NCBI RefSeq assembly: GCF_900207575.1
Contig: NZ_OAOQ01000004.1
Location: 1-64,000 of the forward strand
Source of the DNA: Cereibacter ovatus
GTDB taxonomy: Bacteria; Pseudomonadota; Alphaproteobacteria; Rhodobacterales; Rhodobacteraceae
Reading direction: 5' to 3'
DNA length: 64,000 nucleotides
Position numbers and translations under genes: made by a program. This document shows, in pieces, positions 1 to 8,017 of the stretch. The notes beneath the pieces are model-generated. The model was not told the origin of the DNA, searched no databases, and was given only the letters and a program-made list of their open reading frames with translations. Numbering within the stretch: the first letter of the stretch is position 1; each line of letters begins with the position of its first letter.

Positions 1-261
1 GTGACCACGGAGAGAACCTCAGAGCCAGGCACCCAGGATCAACGGCAGAGAGATCAGCGATTGACCAAGGCGATTAGAGAACAACCCGGGGCACTGCCGT
101 GTCAGCGGCCCACACTGCGGGTTTGGGGGATATTCTCGTGATACCCGGCCCACCGCGGTGTGGGGCGGTGCGACAGCACAGACCGCAAATCCCCCGCCTG
201 TTCGGGGAAGCACCGCCCGGGTCGTGCCGCCTTTATACGGTGGGATGGCTGGCGTGGCGGC

Positions 262-411
262 TGTTTCCGCATGTGGGGGAAACACCACGGGTCACATCTT
301 CCGCGCAGAACAATCAGCCGATGTTTCCGCGCGCGTGGGGAAACACCTCGTTCATCTCTTTGCGGGAGGCGTCCAGATCCGCTGTATCCGCACATGGGCG
401 AAAGCCCCGCT
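262..411. CRISPR. Relic of a type I-E-like CRISPR array, three decayed repeats
   Basis: Three related units begin at 262, 322 and 383. Each has the form TGTTTCCGC, a short variable core, then GTGGGGAAACACC or a decayed version (the third reads TGTATCCGC ... GGGCGAAAGCCCC). Their 3' halves are spaced 61 bp apart, which equals a 29-bp repeat plus a 32-bp spacer, the usual type I-E geometry. The units are partly palindromic (GTTTCC/GGAAAC). The two unique segments between them (about 290-320 and 351-381) would be spacers. A fourth, poorer unit may sit near 188-216 but is out of phase. No cas gene is in the window. Repeats this diverged suggest a dead array. Alternative: a dispersed palindromic element that happens to recur at even spacing. 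Confidence 0.5.
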
Positions 412-544
412 TGGGCCGTAACGCCTGCCGCCCGGAGGCGGCCGGACCCAAGCTTGACACACTTGCAATAGCGCCCGGCGCCACAGGACTGGGCTTTTGG
501 CGCCCCACCGTCAGCCACCGTCCGCGGCAGCGGCGCGCGGCGAT

Positions 545-561
545 GGCCCCCGGCGGGGGCC
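545..561. terminator. GC palindrome past adenosine kinase
   Basis: A perfect 7-bp stem (GGCCCCC/GGGGGCC) with a GGC loop lies 23 bases beyond the adenosine kinase stop on the minus strand. There is no T-run, so it could be a stability hairpin rather than an intrinsic terminator. Confidence 0.3.
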
Positions 562-583
562 TGAGCCGCGCGCCTCCCCCGGT

Positions 584-1576
584 TCAGATCGCGCCGTGCT
601 GGCGGAACAGCGGCAGCAGATCGGCCTCGGGGCGGGCGCCGATATGGCTGATGACCTCGGACGCCGCGATGCAGCCCATCCGCCCGGCCGCCTCATAGCC
701 ATGGCCGTTGGTGATGCCCCACAGGAACGCCCCCGCGAACAGATCGCCCGCGCCGGTTGCGTCGACGATCTGCGTGGGGATCGCCGGGACATGCCAGTGC
801 TGCCCATCGGCCAGCACATGAGCACCCTTTTCGCTTTCGGTGCAGGCGACGATGGCGACCTCGGCCGCGGCCGCTTTCAGGGCTGCGGCAAAATCGTCGG
901 TCTGATACATCGACAGCAGCTCGGCCCGGTTCGCAAACAGCAGATCCACATCGTCGCGGATCATCTTGCGGAAAGCATCACGGTGACGTTCGACGCAGAA
1001 CGGGTCCGACAGGGTCAGCGACACCCGCCCGCCGGCGCCCTTGCAGGCCGCGATCGCCTTGGCAAAGGCGCGGTGGCTGTCGGGGCCGTCAAAGCGATAG
1101 CCTTCCAGATAGATCCACTCGGCCGAGGCCATCTGCGCCGCGTCGATATCATCAGGCGTCAGGAATTCCGACCAGCCGAGATAGGTGTTCATCGACCGCT
1201 CGCCATCCGGCGTCACCAGCACGATGCAGCGTCCGGTTTCCTGCGCTGACGCCTTGGGCGCAAAGGGCGTTTCATAGACCGCGCCCTGCGCCCGCAGATC
1301 ATGGGCAAAGATCGCGCCCAGCTGATCGTCGCAGACCTTGCCGACGTAGGCCGTCCGCCCACCCAGATGCGCGATCGCCGCGATGGTGTTCGCGGCCGAC
1401 CCGCCCGAGATTTCCTGCGCCGGCCCGATCCGGCCGTAAAGCTCGACCGCGCGGCCCATGTCGATCAGTTGCATGATCCCCTTGCCGATGCCGTTTTCGT
1501 CCAGAAACGACTCGTCGCAATGGGCCAGCACATCCAGCAGCGCATTGCCGATGCCGACGACCTGATAGTTCTTCAT
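584..1576 (-). CDS. PfkB-family kinase, probably adenosine kinase
   Basis: 330-residue sugar/nucleoside kinase of the PfkB (ribokinase) family, in the form common in alphaproteobacteria and usually annotated as adenosine kinase (adenosine + ATP to AMP + ADP). Visible are the N-terminal strand with GIGNALLDV, the substrate-side motif GGSAANT near residue 58, and the family signature DATGAGD near residue 272, whose Asp is the catalytic base and whose Gly residues form the anion hole. Length is normal. Its ATG overlaps the stop of nth by four bases, so the two are probably co-transcribed. Other PfkB substrates such as ribose or fructose cannot be excluded from sequence alone. Confidence 0.85.
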   Translation of the reverse strand: MKNYQVVGIGNALLDVLAHCDESFLDENGIGKGIMQLIDMGRAVELYGRIGPAQEISGGSAANTIAAIAHLGGRTAYVGKVCDDQLGAIFAHDLRAQGAVYETPFAPKASAQETGRCIVLVTPDGERSMNTYLGWSEFLTPDDIDAAQMASAEWIYLEGYRFDGPDSHRAFAKAIAACKGAGGRVSLTLSDPFCVERHRDAFRKMIRDDVDLLFANRAELLSMYQTDDFAAALKAAAAEVAIVACTESEKGAHVLADGQHWHVPAIPTQIVDATGAGDLFAGAFLWGITNGHGYEAAGRMGCIAASEVISHIGARPEADLLPLFRQHGAI

Positions 1577-2217
1577 GCTGTCTTTTCCTCAAAGGGGCAG
1601 AGATCGCGGATCGGGCAGATGCCGCATTTCGGTTTGCGCGCGACGCAGATGTAGCGGCCGTGCAGGATCAGCCAGTGATGCGCATGAAGCGCGAAGGGCG
1701 CGGGGATGTGATCTTCCAACGCGCGTTCGACGGCCTCGACATCGCGCCCCGGCCCGATTCCGGTGCGGTTGGCCACGCGGAAGACATGGGTATCCACCGC
1801 CATCGCCGGCTGGCGGAACCACATGTTCAGAACCACATTCGCGGTCTTGCGCCCCACCCCCGGCAAGGATTGCAGCGCCGCACGCGACGAGGGCACCTCG
1901 CCACCGAAGCGGTCCACCAGCAGGCGGCTAAGCGCGATGACATTCTTCGCCTTGTTGCGAAAGAGGCCAATGGTGCGGATATGCTCGGCCAGCCCTTCCT
2001 CGCCCAGATCCAGCATCTGCTGCGGCGTTGTCACGCGCTGGAACAGCGCCCGCGTGGCACGGTTCACGCCGACATCGGTCGCCTGCGCCGACAGCGCCAC
2101 CGCGACCAGAAGGGTATAGGCGTTGACATGTTCCAACTCGCCCTTCGGCTCGGCCTCCAGCGCGTGGAACCGGGTGAAGATCTGGTGGATCGTTGGATAA
2201 TCGAGTTGCCGCGCCAT
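1573..2217 (-). CDS. nth: Endonuclease III
   Basis: 214-residue DNA glycosylase/AP lyase that removes oxidised pyrimidines in base-excision repair. The helix-hairpin-helix LPGVGRKTA lies at residues 118-126 with the catalytic Lys at about 124; the catalytic Asp is in VDTHVFRVANR (about D142). The [4Fe-4S] cluster ligands are C191, C198, C201 and C207, spaced X6-X2-X5 as the family requires. Full length. It is first in a two-gene unit with the downstream kinase and is divergent from an Ada-like repair gene 106 bp away, so two DNA-repair genes share an upstream region. Confidence 0.95.
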   Translation of the reverse strand: MARQLDYPTIHQIFTRFHALEAEPKGELEHVNAYTLLVAVALSAQATDVGVNRATRALFQRVTTPQQMLDLGEEGLAEHIRTIGLFRNKAKNVIALSRLLVDRFGGEVPSSRAALQSLPGVGRKTANVVLNMWFRQPAMAVDTHVFRVANRTGIGPGRDVEAVERALEDHIPAPFALHAHHWLILHGRYICVARKPKCGICPIRDLCPFEEKTA

Positions 2218-2323
2218 CGCCGGAAGCTATGCCCGACCGACCGCCGCAGGGCAAGCGAAGCCGCAGGAATCGGGTCGCGGCGCCCGGTCGCGGCAGCTAG
2301 GGTCAGGGCGAAAGGACCACGCC

Positions 2324-3166
2324 ATGCCGACGACCGCCACCGAACATGCCTATCACTACCGCATCATCGCCCGGGCGCTGGCCGAGATCGACGCCGGCGG
2401 GCCGGGGATGTCACTGGCCGAGCTGGCCGCGCGGATGGACATGAGCCCCGCGCATTTTCAACGGATCTTCTCGCAGTGGGTGGGCGTCTCGCCGAAACGC
2501 TATCAGCAGTATCTGACGCTGGACCACGCGCGGCACCTGCTGGCCGAACGGCTGACCCTGCTGGAGACCGCCGAGGCCGCCGGGCTGTCGGGAACCGGGC
2601 GGCTGCATGACCTGTTCCTGCGCTGGGAAGCCATGACCCCGGGCGAACATGCCCGCGGCGGCGAGGGGCTGACGATCCGCTGGGCGGTCTTCCCCTCGCC
2701 CTTCGGAGAGGCGCTGGTGATGGCCACCGACCGCGGCATCTGCGGTCTGGCCTTCTGCGACGACATCGGCCACGAGGCCGCCATGGACGATCTGCGCGCC
2801 CGCTGGCCCCGCGCCCACTACATCAAAGACGATGCGGCCCTTTCCCCCCTTGCCGCCGCCGCCTTCACGGGCGGCGAGGCACGGCTGCATCTGATCGGCG
2901 CCCCGTTCCAGATCAAGGTCTGGGAAGCCCTGCTGCGCATCCCGTCGGGCCATGTCACCACCTATTCCAGCATCGCCGCAGCCATCGGCCATCCGGCAGC
3001 GGTCCGGGCGGTGGGAACGGCGGTGGGGCGCAACCCGATCGGCTTTCTGATCCCCTGCCACCGGGCACTGCGCAAGTCGGGCGCCTTGGGCGGCTATCAC
3101 TGGGGCCTGCCAGTCAAGCGCGCCATGCTGGCATGGGAGGCCGCCCGCGCCGACACAACCGCGTGA
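2324..3166 (+). CDS. AraC-HTH / O6-methylguanine-DNA methyltransferase fusion (Ada-like)
   Basis: 280-residue protein. An AraC-type double helix-turn-helix fills about residues 10-110; a methylguanine-DNA methyltransferase domain fills about 118-275 with the active-site motif PCHR at 244-247 (acceptor C245) and the downstream RKSGALGGY. The N-terminal Ada domain with four zinc-binding Cys, which takes methyl groups from phosphotriesters and switches Ada on, is missing. Known for this layout: it transfers O6-methyl groups irreversibly to its own Cys; whether it still senses alkylation as a transcription factor is not evident. Only the AraC part could direct DNA-specific regulation. Confidence 0.9.
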   Translation: MPTTATEHAYHYRIIARALAEIDAGGPGMSLAELAARMDMSPAHFQRIFSQWVGVSPKRYQQYLTLDHARHLLAERLTLLETAEAAGLSGTGRLHDLFLRWEAMTPGEHARGGEGLTIRWAVFPSPFGEALVMATDRGICGLAFCDDIGHEAAMDDLRARWPRAHYIKDDAALSPLAAAAFTGGEARLHLIGAPFQIKVWEALLRIPSGHVTTYSSIAAAIGHPAAVRAVGTAVGRNPIGFLIPCHRALRKSGALGGYHWGLPVKRAMLAWEAARADTTA

Positions 3167-3279
3167 GACTAGGCAGCTTTCTGCCAGAGGTGGCGCGGCC
3201 CCCCTCTGCCTGCGCCCGCCGTTATGCGATATGCAAGGGCGCGCGCAGTTTCGGCGCCAATGACATGTGTGAGGCGGCA

Positions 3280-3966
3280 ATGACGATCGTGAAATCCCCC
3301 CTTCTGCTGATGACCCTTGGCGCGATGGCGCTGGCCGGATGCGACCCCTACGCGACCGGCGGCAACCCCTATGCCGGCGGGCCGGGCAGCTATACCCAGG
3401 AAAATCCGCGCGCCAGCGCGGGCATCGCGACCGGCGCGCTGATCGGCGGGCTGATCGGCGCCTCGGCCAGCGAAGACAAGCTTGAAAAAGGCGTCGCCGG
3501 CGCCGTGGTGGGCGGCATCCTTGGCGGCGCGATCGGTGCCACGCTGGACCGGCAGGCGGCCGACCTGCGCCAGTCGATCGGCAACGATCAGGTCAGCGTG
3601 ACCAACACCGGATCGGAACTGGTGGTGACCATGCCGCAAGACATCCTGTTCGCCACCGACAGCGCCAATCTGCGCCCCGATCTGCAACGCGACCTGTCGG
3701 CGGTGGCGCAGAACCTGATCCGCTATCCGAACTCGAACATCTCGGTGATCGGCCATACCGACAGCAACGGCACCGCGGCTTACAACCAGCAACTGTCCGA
3801 GCGTCGCGCCCAGTCGGTTACCAGCGTGCTGATCGGCAATGGGGTGCCGGCATGGCGCGTCTCGGCCATCGGCCGCGGCGAGGATCAGCCCGTCGCCTCG
3901 AACCTGACCCCGGAAGGCCGGGCGCAAAACCGTCGCGTCGATATCATCATCCGGCCGACCCGATAA
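3280..3966 (+). CDS. OmpA-family outer-membrane lipoprotein with glycine zipper
   Basis: 228 residues from the ATG at 3280, which has GAGG five bases upstream; an earlier in-frame start would put about 49 unlikely residues ahead of the signal peptide. A signal peptide ends in the lipobox LAGC, so the mature protein is a lipoprotein. A Gly/Ala-rich zipper follows (GALIGGLIGAS, GAVVGGILGGAIGA, mature residues about 45-95), then a C-terminal OmpA domain with GHTDSNGTAAYNQQLS and RAQNRRVDI, which in the family binds peptidoglycan diaminopimelate. Likely role: tethering the outer membrane to peptidoglycan, as in Pal- or YiaD-type proteins. Single gene, closed by a strong terminator. Confidence 0.88.
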   Translation: MTIVKSPLLLMTLGAMALAGCDPYATGGNPYAGGPGSYTQENPRASAGIATGALIGGLIGASASEDKLEKGVAGAVVGGILGGAIGATLDRQAADLRQSIGNDQVSVTNTGSELVVTMPQDILFATDSANLRPDLQRDLSAVAQNLIRYPNSNISVIGHTDSNGTAAYNQQLSERRAQSVTSVLIGNGVPAWRVSAIGRGEDQPVASNLTPEGRAQNRRVDIIIRPTR

Positions 3967-3975
3967 GGCAGTGGC

Positions 3976-4000
3976 GGGCGGGCCGCAGGGCCCGCCCTTT
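3976..4000 (+). terminator. Intrinsic terminator after OmpA lipoprotein gene
   Basis: A 9-bp perfect stem (GGGCGGGCC/GGCCCGCCC) with loop GCAG followed by TTT, 9 bases after the stop codon. Confidence 0.8.
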
Positions 4001-4004
4001 CCCG

Positions 4005-4044
4005 TTGAGCTTCCCCCGCCGCGGTCATAGATTTTGACCAGTCA
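4005..4044 (+). promoter_or_regulatory. Promoter with overlapping palindromic operator before the GntR gene
   Basis: Candidate -35 TTGAGC (4005-4010), 17-bp spacer, -10 TAGATT (4028-4033). The 10-bp palindrome TGACCAGTCA (4035-4044) covers the predicted start point. A GntR/FadR-type dimer binding there would block its own promoter. Inferred from sequence only. Confidence 0.5.
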
Positions 4045-4055
4045 GGGGGAACATC

Positions 4056-4823
4056 ATGCCATTCCAGAAGATCCAGTCCGAGAAACTGTCGCAAAGCGTC
4101 GTGCGCCAGATCGAGCTTCTGATTCTGCGCGGCATTCTGCGCCCCGGTGAACGGCTGCCGTCCGAGCGCGACCTGTCCGACCGTCTGGGCGTGTCGCGCC
4201 CCAGCCTGCGCGACGCCATCGCCGATTTGCAGGACCGCGGCCTTCTGGTCAGCCGGGCCGGATCGGGCATCTTCGTGGCCGAGGTGCTGGGCTCGGCGTT
4301 TTCCTCGGCGCTGGTCGATCTGTTCGCGGCGCATGAAGAAGCGGTGTTCGACTACATCGACTTTCGCCGCGATCTGGAAGGGCTGTCGGCGGAACGCGCC
4401 GCCACGCGGGCGTCTGACACCGACCTTCAGGTGATCGACACGATCTTCCGCAAGATGGAAGCCGCCCATCTGAAGCGCGATCCCTCGGACGAGGCGGCGC
4501 TGGATGCGCAGTTCCACATGGCGATCATCGAGGCCAGCCACAATGTCGTCATGCTGCACATGATGCGGTCGATGTTCGAACTGCTGCGCAACGGCGTGTT
4601 CTACAATCGTCAGATGATGTTCCGCCAGCGCACCACGCGCGAATCGCTGCTGGACCAGCATCGCCAGATCAATGCGGCGCTTCAGGCCCGCGACCCCAAG
4701 GCCGCACGGGCCGCGATCGAGGCGCATCTGGGCTATGTCGAAAAGGCGGTAAGCGACGGGCTAAGGTCGGAAAAGAACGAAGCCGTGGCACGTCAGCGGC
4801 TGGAGCATGAACGCAACCGCTGA
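4056..4823 (+). CDS. GntR-family transcription regulator, FadR subfamily
   Basis: 255 residues. Winged HTH at about 10-75 (ILRPGERLPSERDLSDRLGV, then SRPSLRDAI); C-terminal all-helical FCD domain at about 95-240 with the metal-site pattern of FCD regulators (D...H in FHMAIIEASHN and a later H). The FadR/PdhR/LldR group senses carboxylic acids or acyl groups; the effector is not clear. It stands alone, bounded by terminators on both sides, so its targets are probably elsewhere apart from its own promoter. PdhR- or LldR-like function is a guess. Confidence 0.85.
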   Translation: MPFQKIQSEKLSQSVVRQIELLILRGILRPGERLPSERDLSDRLGVSRPSLRDAIADLQDRGLLVSRAGSGIFVAEVLGSAFSSALVDLFAAHEEAVFDYIDFRRDLEGLSAERAATRASDTDLQVIDTIFRKMEAAHLKRDPSDEAALDAQFHMAIIEASHNVVMLHMMRSMFELLRNGVFYNRQMMFRQRTTRESLLDQHRQINAALQARDPKAARAAIEAHLGYVEKAVSDGLRSEKNEAVARQRLEHERNR

Positions 4824-4831
4824 GAAACGCA

Positions 4832-4860
4832 AAAAGCCCGGCCGTCATGGCCGGGCTTTT
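4832..4860. terminator. Bidirectional intrinsic terminator between gntR and atpF
   Basis: Twelve-base arms AAAAGCCCGGCC/GGCCGGGCTTTT with loop GTCAT. It gives a GC stem plus T-run in both directions, serving the convergent GntR gene and the end of the F0 operon. Confidence 0.92.
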
Positions 4861-4880
4861 CAGATCTGACCGGGATCGGA

Positions 4881-5435
4881 TCAGTGGAAGCGGGCTTCCA
4901 CCTGCTTGATCGACTCGTCGATGGACGCCGAGGCCGAGGCCGGCGTCATCTGGCGCTGAAGCAGGTCCGCCGCCGCCGCCACCGCGACCGAGATCGCCTG
5001 TTCACGGATCGCACGCACCGCGCCGGCTTCGGCCGAAGCGATCTGTTCGTCCGCCGCGGCAAGACGCCGGGCGATCGAGGCTTTCAGATCGATCTTGGCC
5101 TGTTCAGCCGCCGCCTGAGCTTCTTCCCGCGCCGAAGCGATGATGCGGGCCGCCTGCTCTTGCACTTCCTTTTGCTTGCGGTCGTAAGAGGCAAGGATCG
5201 TCCTTGCTTCCTCGCGCAGCGCGCGGGCCTCTTCCAGGTCGGTGCGGATCTGCGCGGCGCGCTTGTCCAGCAGACCCATGATCAGCCCGGGCAGCTTGAA
5301 GTAGACCAGGATGCCAAGGAAGATCAGGAACGAGATCGTGACGATGAAGTCGGTGTTGCCCAGCGAGAAGAACGGGCCCGACGCCGCCATGGCCGGCGTG
5401 GCGGAAAGGGTGGCGAGAATCGAAAGCTTCTTCAT
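4881..5435 (-). CDS. atpF: ATP synthase F0 subunit b
   Basis: 184 residues. One membrane helix (about residues 29-50, FIVTISFLIFLGILVYFKL) followed by a long charged, Ala-rich coiled coil that forms half of the b/b' stator stalk linking F0 to F1. The first 18 residues look like a signal-type leader, as in other Rhodobacteraceae b subunits. Last gene of the minus-strand F0 operon atpI-atpB-atpE-atpF'-atpF, five bases after atpF'. The F1 genes are not nearby, in keeping with separate F0 and F1 operons in this group. Confidence 0.93.
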   Translation of the reverse strand: MKKLSILATLSATPAMAASGPFFSLGNTDFIVTISFLIFLGILVYFKLPGLIMGLLDKRAAQIRTDLEEARALREEARTILASYDRKQKEVQEQAARIIASAREEAQAAAEQAKIDLKASIARRLAAADEQIASAEAGAVRAIREQAISVAVAAAADLLQRQMTPASASASIDESIKQVEARFH

Positions 5436-5440
5436 CGCGC

Positions 5441-5992
5441 TTACCCTTTCATCCGGGCGGCAACGGCCGCCTCGACGCCGGCGCCATCGGCACGCCCACC
5501 CAGCGCCGAAACCAGCGCATCGGTCGTGTCGCGGGCCATTTCCGCCACGCTTTGCAGCGCGCCGGCACGGATCTCGGCGATCCGAGCCTCGGATTCGGCA
5601 GCCTTGGCCGAGATTTCGGCATCGGCCTTCGCCGTCGCCTCGGCAAGCTGGGCGTTGATCGCGGCCCGGGTCTCGGCGATGATCGCCTGAGCTTCGGACC
5701 GGGCCTTGGCCAGCGCCTCGTTATAGGCCTTTTCGGCCGCCACGGCCTTCAGCTTCAGCTCTTCCGCCGCCGCCAGGTCGTTGGTGATGGTGCCGCTGCG
5801 CTCGGCCAGAACCGCCCCGATCCGGGGCAGCGCCACGCGCGACAGCACGAAATAGATCACGCCCAGGGTGACGAGAAGCCAGAAGATCTGGTTGCCCCAG
5901 GTCGAGAAGTCAAGCTGCGGCATGCCGGTGGCCGGAGCCGCCGCATGGCCGGCCGCACCGGCCGCCGCATCGTGCGCTGCTTCAGTCGCCAT
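5441..5992 (-). CDS. atpF': ATP synthase F0 subunit b'
   Basis: 183 residues. An Ala-rich N-terminus is followed by a single membrane helix (about 33-52, [20 protein letters not shown]) and an extended coiled coil. This is the diverged b' copy that pairs with b as a heterodimer in photosynthetic and other alphaproteobacteria, instead of a b2 homodimer. Placement between atpE and atpF is the family norm. Often annotated atpG or atpX, which should not be confused with the gamma subunit. Confidence 0.92.
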   Translation of the reverse strand: MATEAAHDAAAGAAGHAAAPATGMPQLDFSTWGNQIFWLLVTLGVIYFVLSRVALPRIGAVLAERSGTITNDLAAAEELKLKAVAAEKAYNEALAKARSEAQAIIAETRAAINAQLAEATAKADAEISAKAAESEARIAEIRAGALQSVAEMARDTTDALVSALGGRADGAGVEAAVAARMKG

Positions 5993-6069
5993 GTCGTATC
6001 CTCGTGTCCCTCAAGAACCAGGCCGGACGGGGTGATCCCCTCCGGCCGCAAGTGTCGGTCCTGAAAGGA

Positions 6070-6306
6070 TCAGAGGGCGAACATCAGCAGAAGCGCGACC
6101 AGGAACGAGAAGATCCCGAAGGCTTCGGCGAAGGCGATGCCGATGAAGAGGAACGCGGTCTGGCCGGGGGCGGCCGACGGGTTGCGCAGCGCGCCCGAGA
6201 GGAAGTTGCCGGCCACGTTGCCCACGCCGATCGCGGCGCCACCCATGCCGGCGCAAGCCAGGCCAGCACCGATGTAGGCACCCATTTGAACGATATCGCC
6301 TTCCAT
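6070..6306 (-). CDS. atpE: ATP synthase F0 subunit c
   Basis: 78 residues from the ATG at 6306, preceded by AAGGAG eight bases upstream. A GTG at 6315 would overlap that SD, so the shorter start is right and gives the [13 protein letters not shown] start typical of Rhodobacter. Two-helix hairpin with a glycine-rich first helix, polar loop RNPSA and proton-carrying Glu at residue 61 ([13 protein letters not shown]). Many copies form the rotor ring, which explains the strong ribosome site. Confidence 0.95.
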   Translation of the reverse strand: MEGDIVQMGAYIGAGLACAGMGGAAIGVGNVAGNFLSGALRNPSAAPGQTAFLFIGIAFAEAFGIFSFLVALLLMFAL

Positions 6307-6360
6307 GTCCGTCACTCCTTGATTTGGAATTGGCTGTATTGGTGTTGGTTCGGGGACCGG

Positions 6361-7107
6361 TCAGTGGTGCGGATGCAGCGCATCACGCAGATAGACGCAG
6401 GTCAGGATGGTGAAGACATAGGCCTGAATGAAGGCGACAAGCACCTCCATGGCATACATCGCGGTGATGGCGACCACCGACAGCGGCGAGATCAGCGCCA
6501 CGGCGGCAAAGCCCGCGAACACCTTGATCACCGCGTGGCCCGCCATGACGTTGCCGACAAGACGAATGGAATGGCTGACCGGGCGCACCAGATACGAGAT
6601 GACCTCGATCACGGCCAGCACAGGGCGCAGCGCCAGCGGCGCGGACGACACCCAGAACAGTTCCAGGAAATGCTTGCCGTGCTTCATGAAGCCGATGGCC
6701 GTCACGGTGATGAACACCGCCATCGCCAGAACCACCGTCACCGCCATATGCGAGGTTGTGGTGAACGACTTGGGGATCAGGCCCAGAAAGTTCGAGAACA
6801 GGATGAACATGAACAGCGTCATGATGTAGGGAAAGTATTTCACCCCATCATGGCCGGTCACGTCCTCGACCATCTTGTAGACAAAGCCATAGGCAAGCTC
6901 GGCCACCGACTGCGTGCGCGAGGGCACGATCGCCCGGCGCCGCGTGCCCAGAACCATCAGCGCGACCACGCAGCAGATGGCCAGCGCCATCCAGACGGTC
7001 ACGTTGGTGATGGTGTACCAGTGGACTTCCGTGCCGCCGAAGAACGGACGGACGATGAACTGGTCCATCGGGTGGATCTGAATGCCGCTCTCTGCTTCCG
7101 CCGCCAT
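6361..7107 (-). CDS. atpB: ATP synthase F0 subunit a
   Basis: 248 residues from the ATG at 7107, with GAGGAAG a few bases upstream; an in-frame GTG or ATG further out lies inside atpI. Polytopic membrane protein forming the proton half-channels. The essential Arg is in [14 protein letters not shown], followed by the conserved C-terminal helix pair ending [15 protein letters not shown]. It starts two bases after the atpI stop begins, so the two are translationally coupled. Confidence 0.95.
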   Translation of the reverse strand: MAAEAESGIQIHPMDQFIVRPFFGGTEVHWYTITNVTVWMALAICCVVALMVLGTRRRAIVPSRTQSVAELAYGFVYKMVEDVTGHDGVKYFPYIMTLFMFILFSNFLGLIPKSFTTTSHMAVTVVLAMAVFITVTAIGFMKHGKHFLELFWVSSAPLALRPVLAVIEVISYLVRPVSHSIRLVGNVMAGHAVIKVFAGFAAVALISPLSVVAITAMYAMEVLVAFIQAYVFTILTCVYLRDALHPHH

Positions 7108-7108
7108 G

Positions 7109-7456
7109 TCAACTTCCTCTGGTCTCGTCGTCGGGTTTCCCCGCACTCATCTGTGCCGCAGCGGCCTCGCCCATCTTCCGCGCGGTCCCGATCATGGTCC
7201 GCACCCCGGCGGCGAAGCCAAACAGGGCGAAGATCACCAGCATGATGGGGCGGGTTCCGAACAACTCGTCCAACCCGTAACCGATGGCGAGGCCGATCAG
7301 GACCCCTGTCACCAGTTCGATCACCATCCGCCAGGCCGCCTCACCCTGAGACAATGCCTTGCCCGTCGTCGACCGCCCCTCTGGGGTCTGGCCCTTCGCC
7401 TTTGCGATCCGCGCCTCAAGTGCGCGCAGTCTCTCGGGGTCCGGCTCGTCCGTCAT
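7109..7456 (-). CDS. atpI: ATP synthase accessory protein AtpI
   Basis: 115 residues from the ATG at 7456 ([17 protein letters not shown]). The N-terminal third is charged and helical; two membrane helices follow (about 50-70 and 78-98) with the conserved [12 protein letters not shown] between them. AtpI helps assembly of the c ring and Mg2+ supply; it is not part of the finished enzyme. First gene of the F0 operon. An upstream GTG would add 15 residues with no better ribosome site. Confidence 0.88.
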   Translation of the reverse strand: MTDEPDPERLRALEARIAKAKGQTPEGRSTTGKALSQGEAAWRMVIELVTGVLIGLAIGYGLDELFGTRPIMLVIFALFGFAAGVRTMIGTARKMGEAAAAQMSAGKPDDETRGS

Positions 7457-7485
7457 CGGGGAATGTCCCTTCGGCAGTCGCAGGA

Positions 7486-7514
7486 TACCTACGCAGCACA
7501 CCGCACTGAGTCAA
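7486..7514 (-). promoter_or_regulatory. Candidate promoter of the F0 ATP synthase operon
   Basis: Minus-strand TTGACT (7509-7514), exactly 17 bp, then TAGGTA (7486-7491), ending 29 bases before the atpI ATG. The -10 is poor against the E. coli consensus but resembles other TAG-starting -10 elements in this window. Confidence 0.4.
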
Positions 7515-7627
7515 GGCGGGTTTTCAATCCGACACCAACCCACAACCATCTGTTTTTGATGTGATTTTCAAGGGAACCGCACACAGCGGCCCGCCATATC
7601 CGCCCCGCAGATGGCGCGGGGCTCATT

Positions 7628-7666
7628 CAACCTTGCGGTTGACGATGCCGCAGGGGGCTTTAGCAT
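7628..7666 (+). promoter_or_regulatory. Promoter and inverted repeat before the ArsR gene; message may be leaderless
   Basis: TTGACG (7639-7644), 16 bp, TAGCAT (7661-7666). Transcription would start at about 7673, the A of the ArsR ATG, and no SD precedes that ATG at normal distance. CAACC-TTGC-GGTTG (7628-7641) overlaps the -35 and is a candidate ArsR operator. Confidence 0.45.
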
Positions 7667-7672
7667 CGCCCC

Positions 7673-8017
7673 ATGACAGACCGGCTTGACACGATCTTTT
7701 CTGCGCTGGCCGACCCGACGCGACGGGCCATCCTGTCGATGCTGCTGGAAGACGACATGGCCGTGACCGACGTGGCCGAGCCGTTCCAGATGTCGCTGGC
7801 CGCCATCTCCAAGCACCTTCAGGTGCTGGCAGAGGCCGGGCTGATCTCGCAAGAGCGGCGCGGCCGGGTAAAGTGGTGCAAGCTGGAACCCGACGCGCTG
7901 CGCGCGGCCTCGGTCTGGATGCAGGGCTTTGGCCAGTTCGAGCCGGTGAACCTTGACGCCTTCGAACGCTTCCTTGCCGCCGAACTGCCCGAGTGTCAGG
8001 AAAACCGGCCGGAATAG
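7673..8017 (+). CDS. ArsR/SmtB-family transcription regulator
   Basis: 114 residues, a single winged-helix domain: LADPTRRAILSMLL, the recognition helix region SLAAISKHLQVLAEAGLI, and the wing ERRGRVKWCKLEP. It lacks the CVCDL/CxCxxC metal motifs of ArsR/SmtB metal sensors, so it probably belongs to the metal-independent group that often controls a nearby START/AHSA1 or transport gene, none of which is present here. Its last 22 bases overlap the convergent matB end, which is unusual and leaves no room for a terminator. Confidence 0.85.
   Translation: MTDRLDTIFSALADPTRRAILSMLLEDDMAVTDVAEPFQMSLAAISKHLQVLAEAGLISQERRGRVKWCKLEPDALRAASVWMQGFGQFEPVNLDAFERFLAAELPECQENRPE

Larger units (their letters stand above)
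1..583. other. Gene-free left end
   Basis: No open frame here has a convincing protein; the frames that cross it overlap each other on both strands and look like shadows. What it holds is a set of G+C-rich repeat units (262-411, listed separately), a possible extra decayed unit near 188-216, and a short palindrome at 545-561 just past the adenosine kinase stop. Positions 1-187 show nothing I can name. If the repeats are CRISPR, any cas genes would lie left of the window. Confidence 0.6.

Noticed and set aside
188-216. Fourth CRISPR-like unit
   Set aside because: It resembles the others at its 3' half but is 72 bp, not 61, from the next unit.
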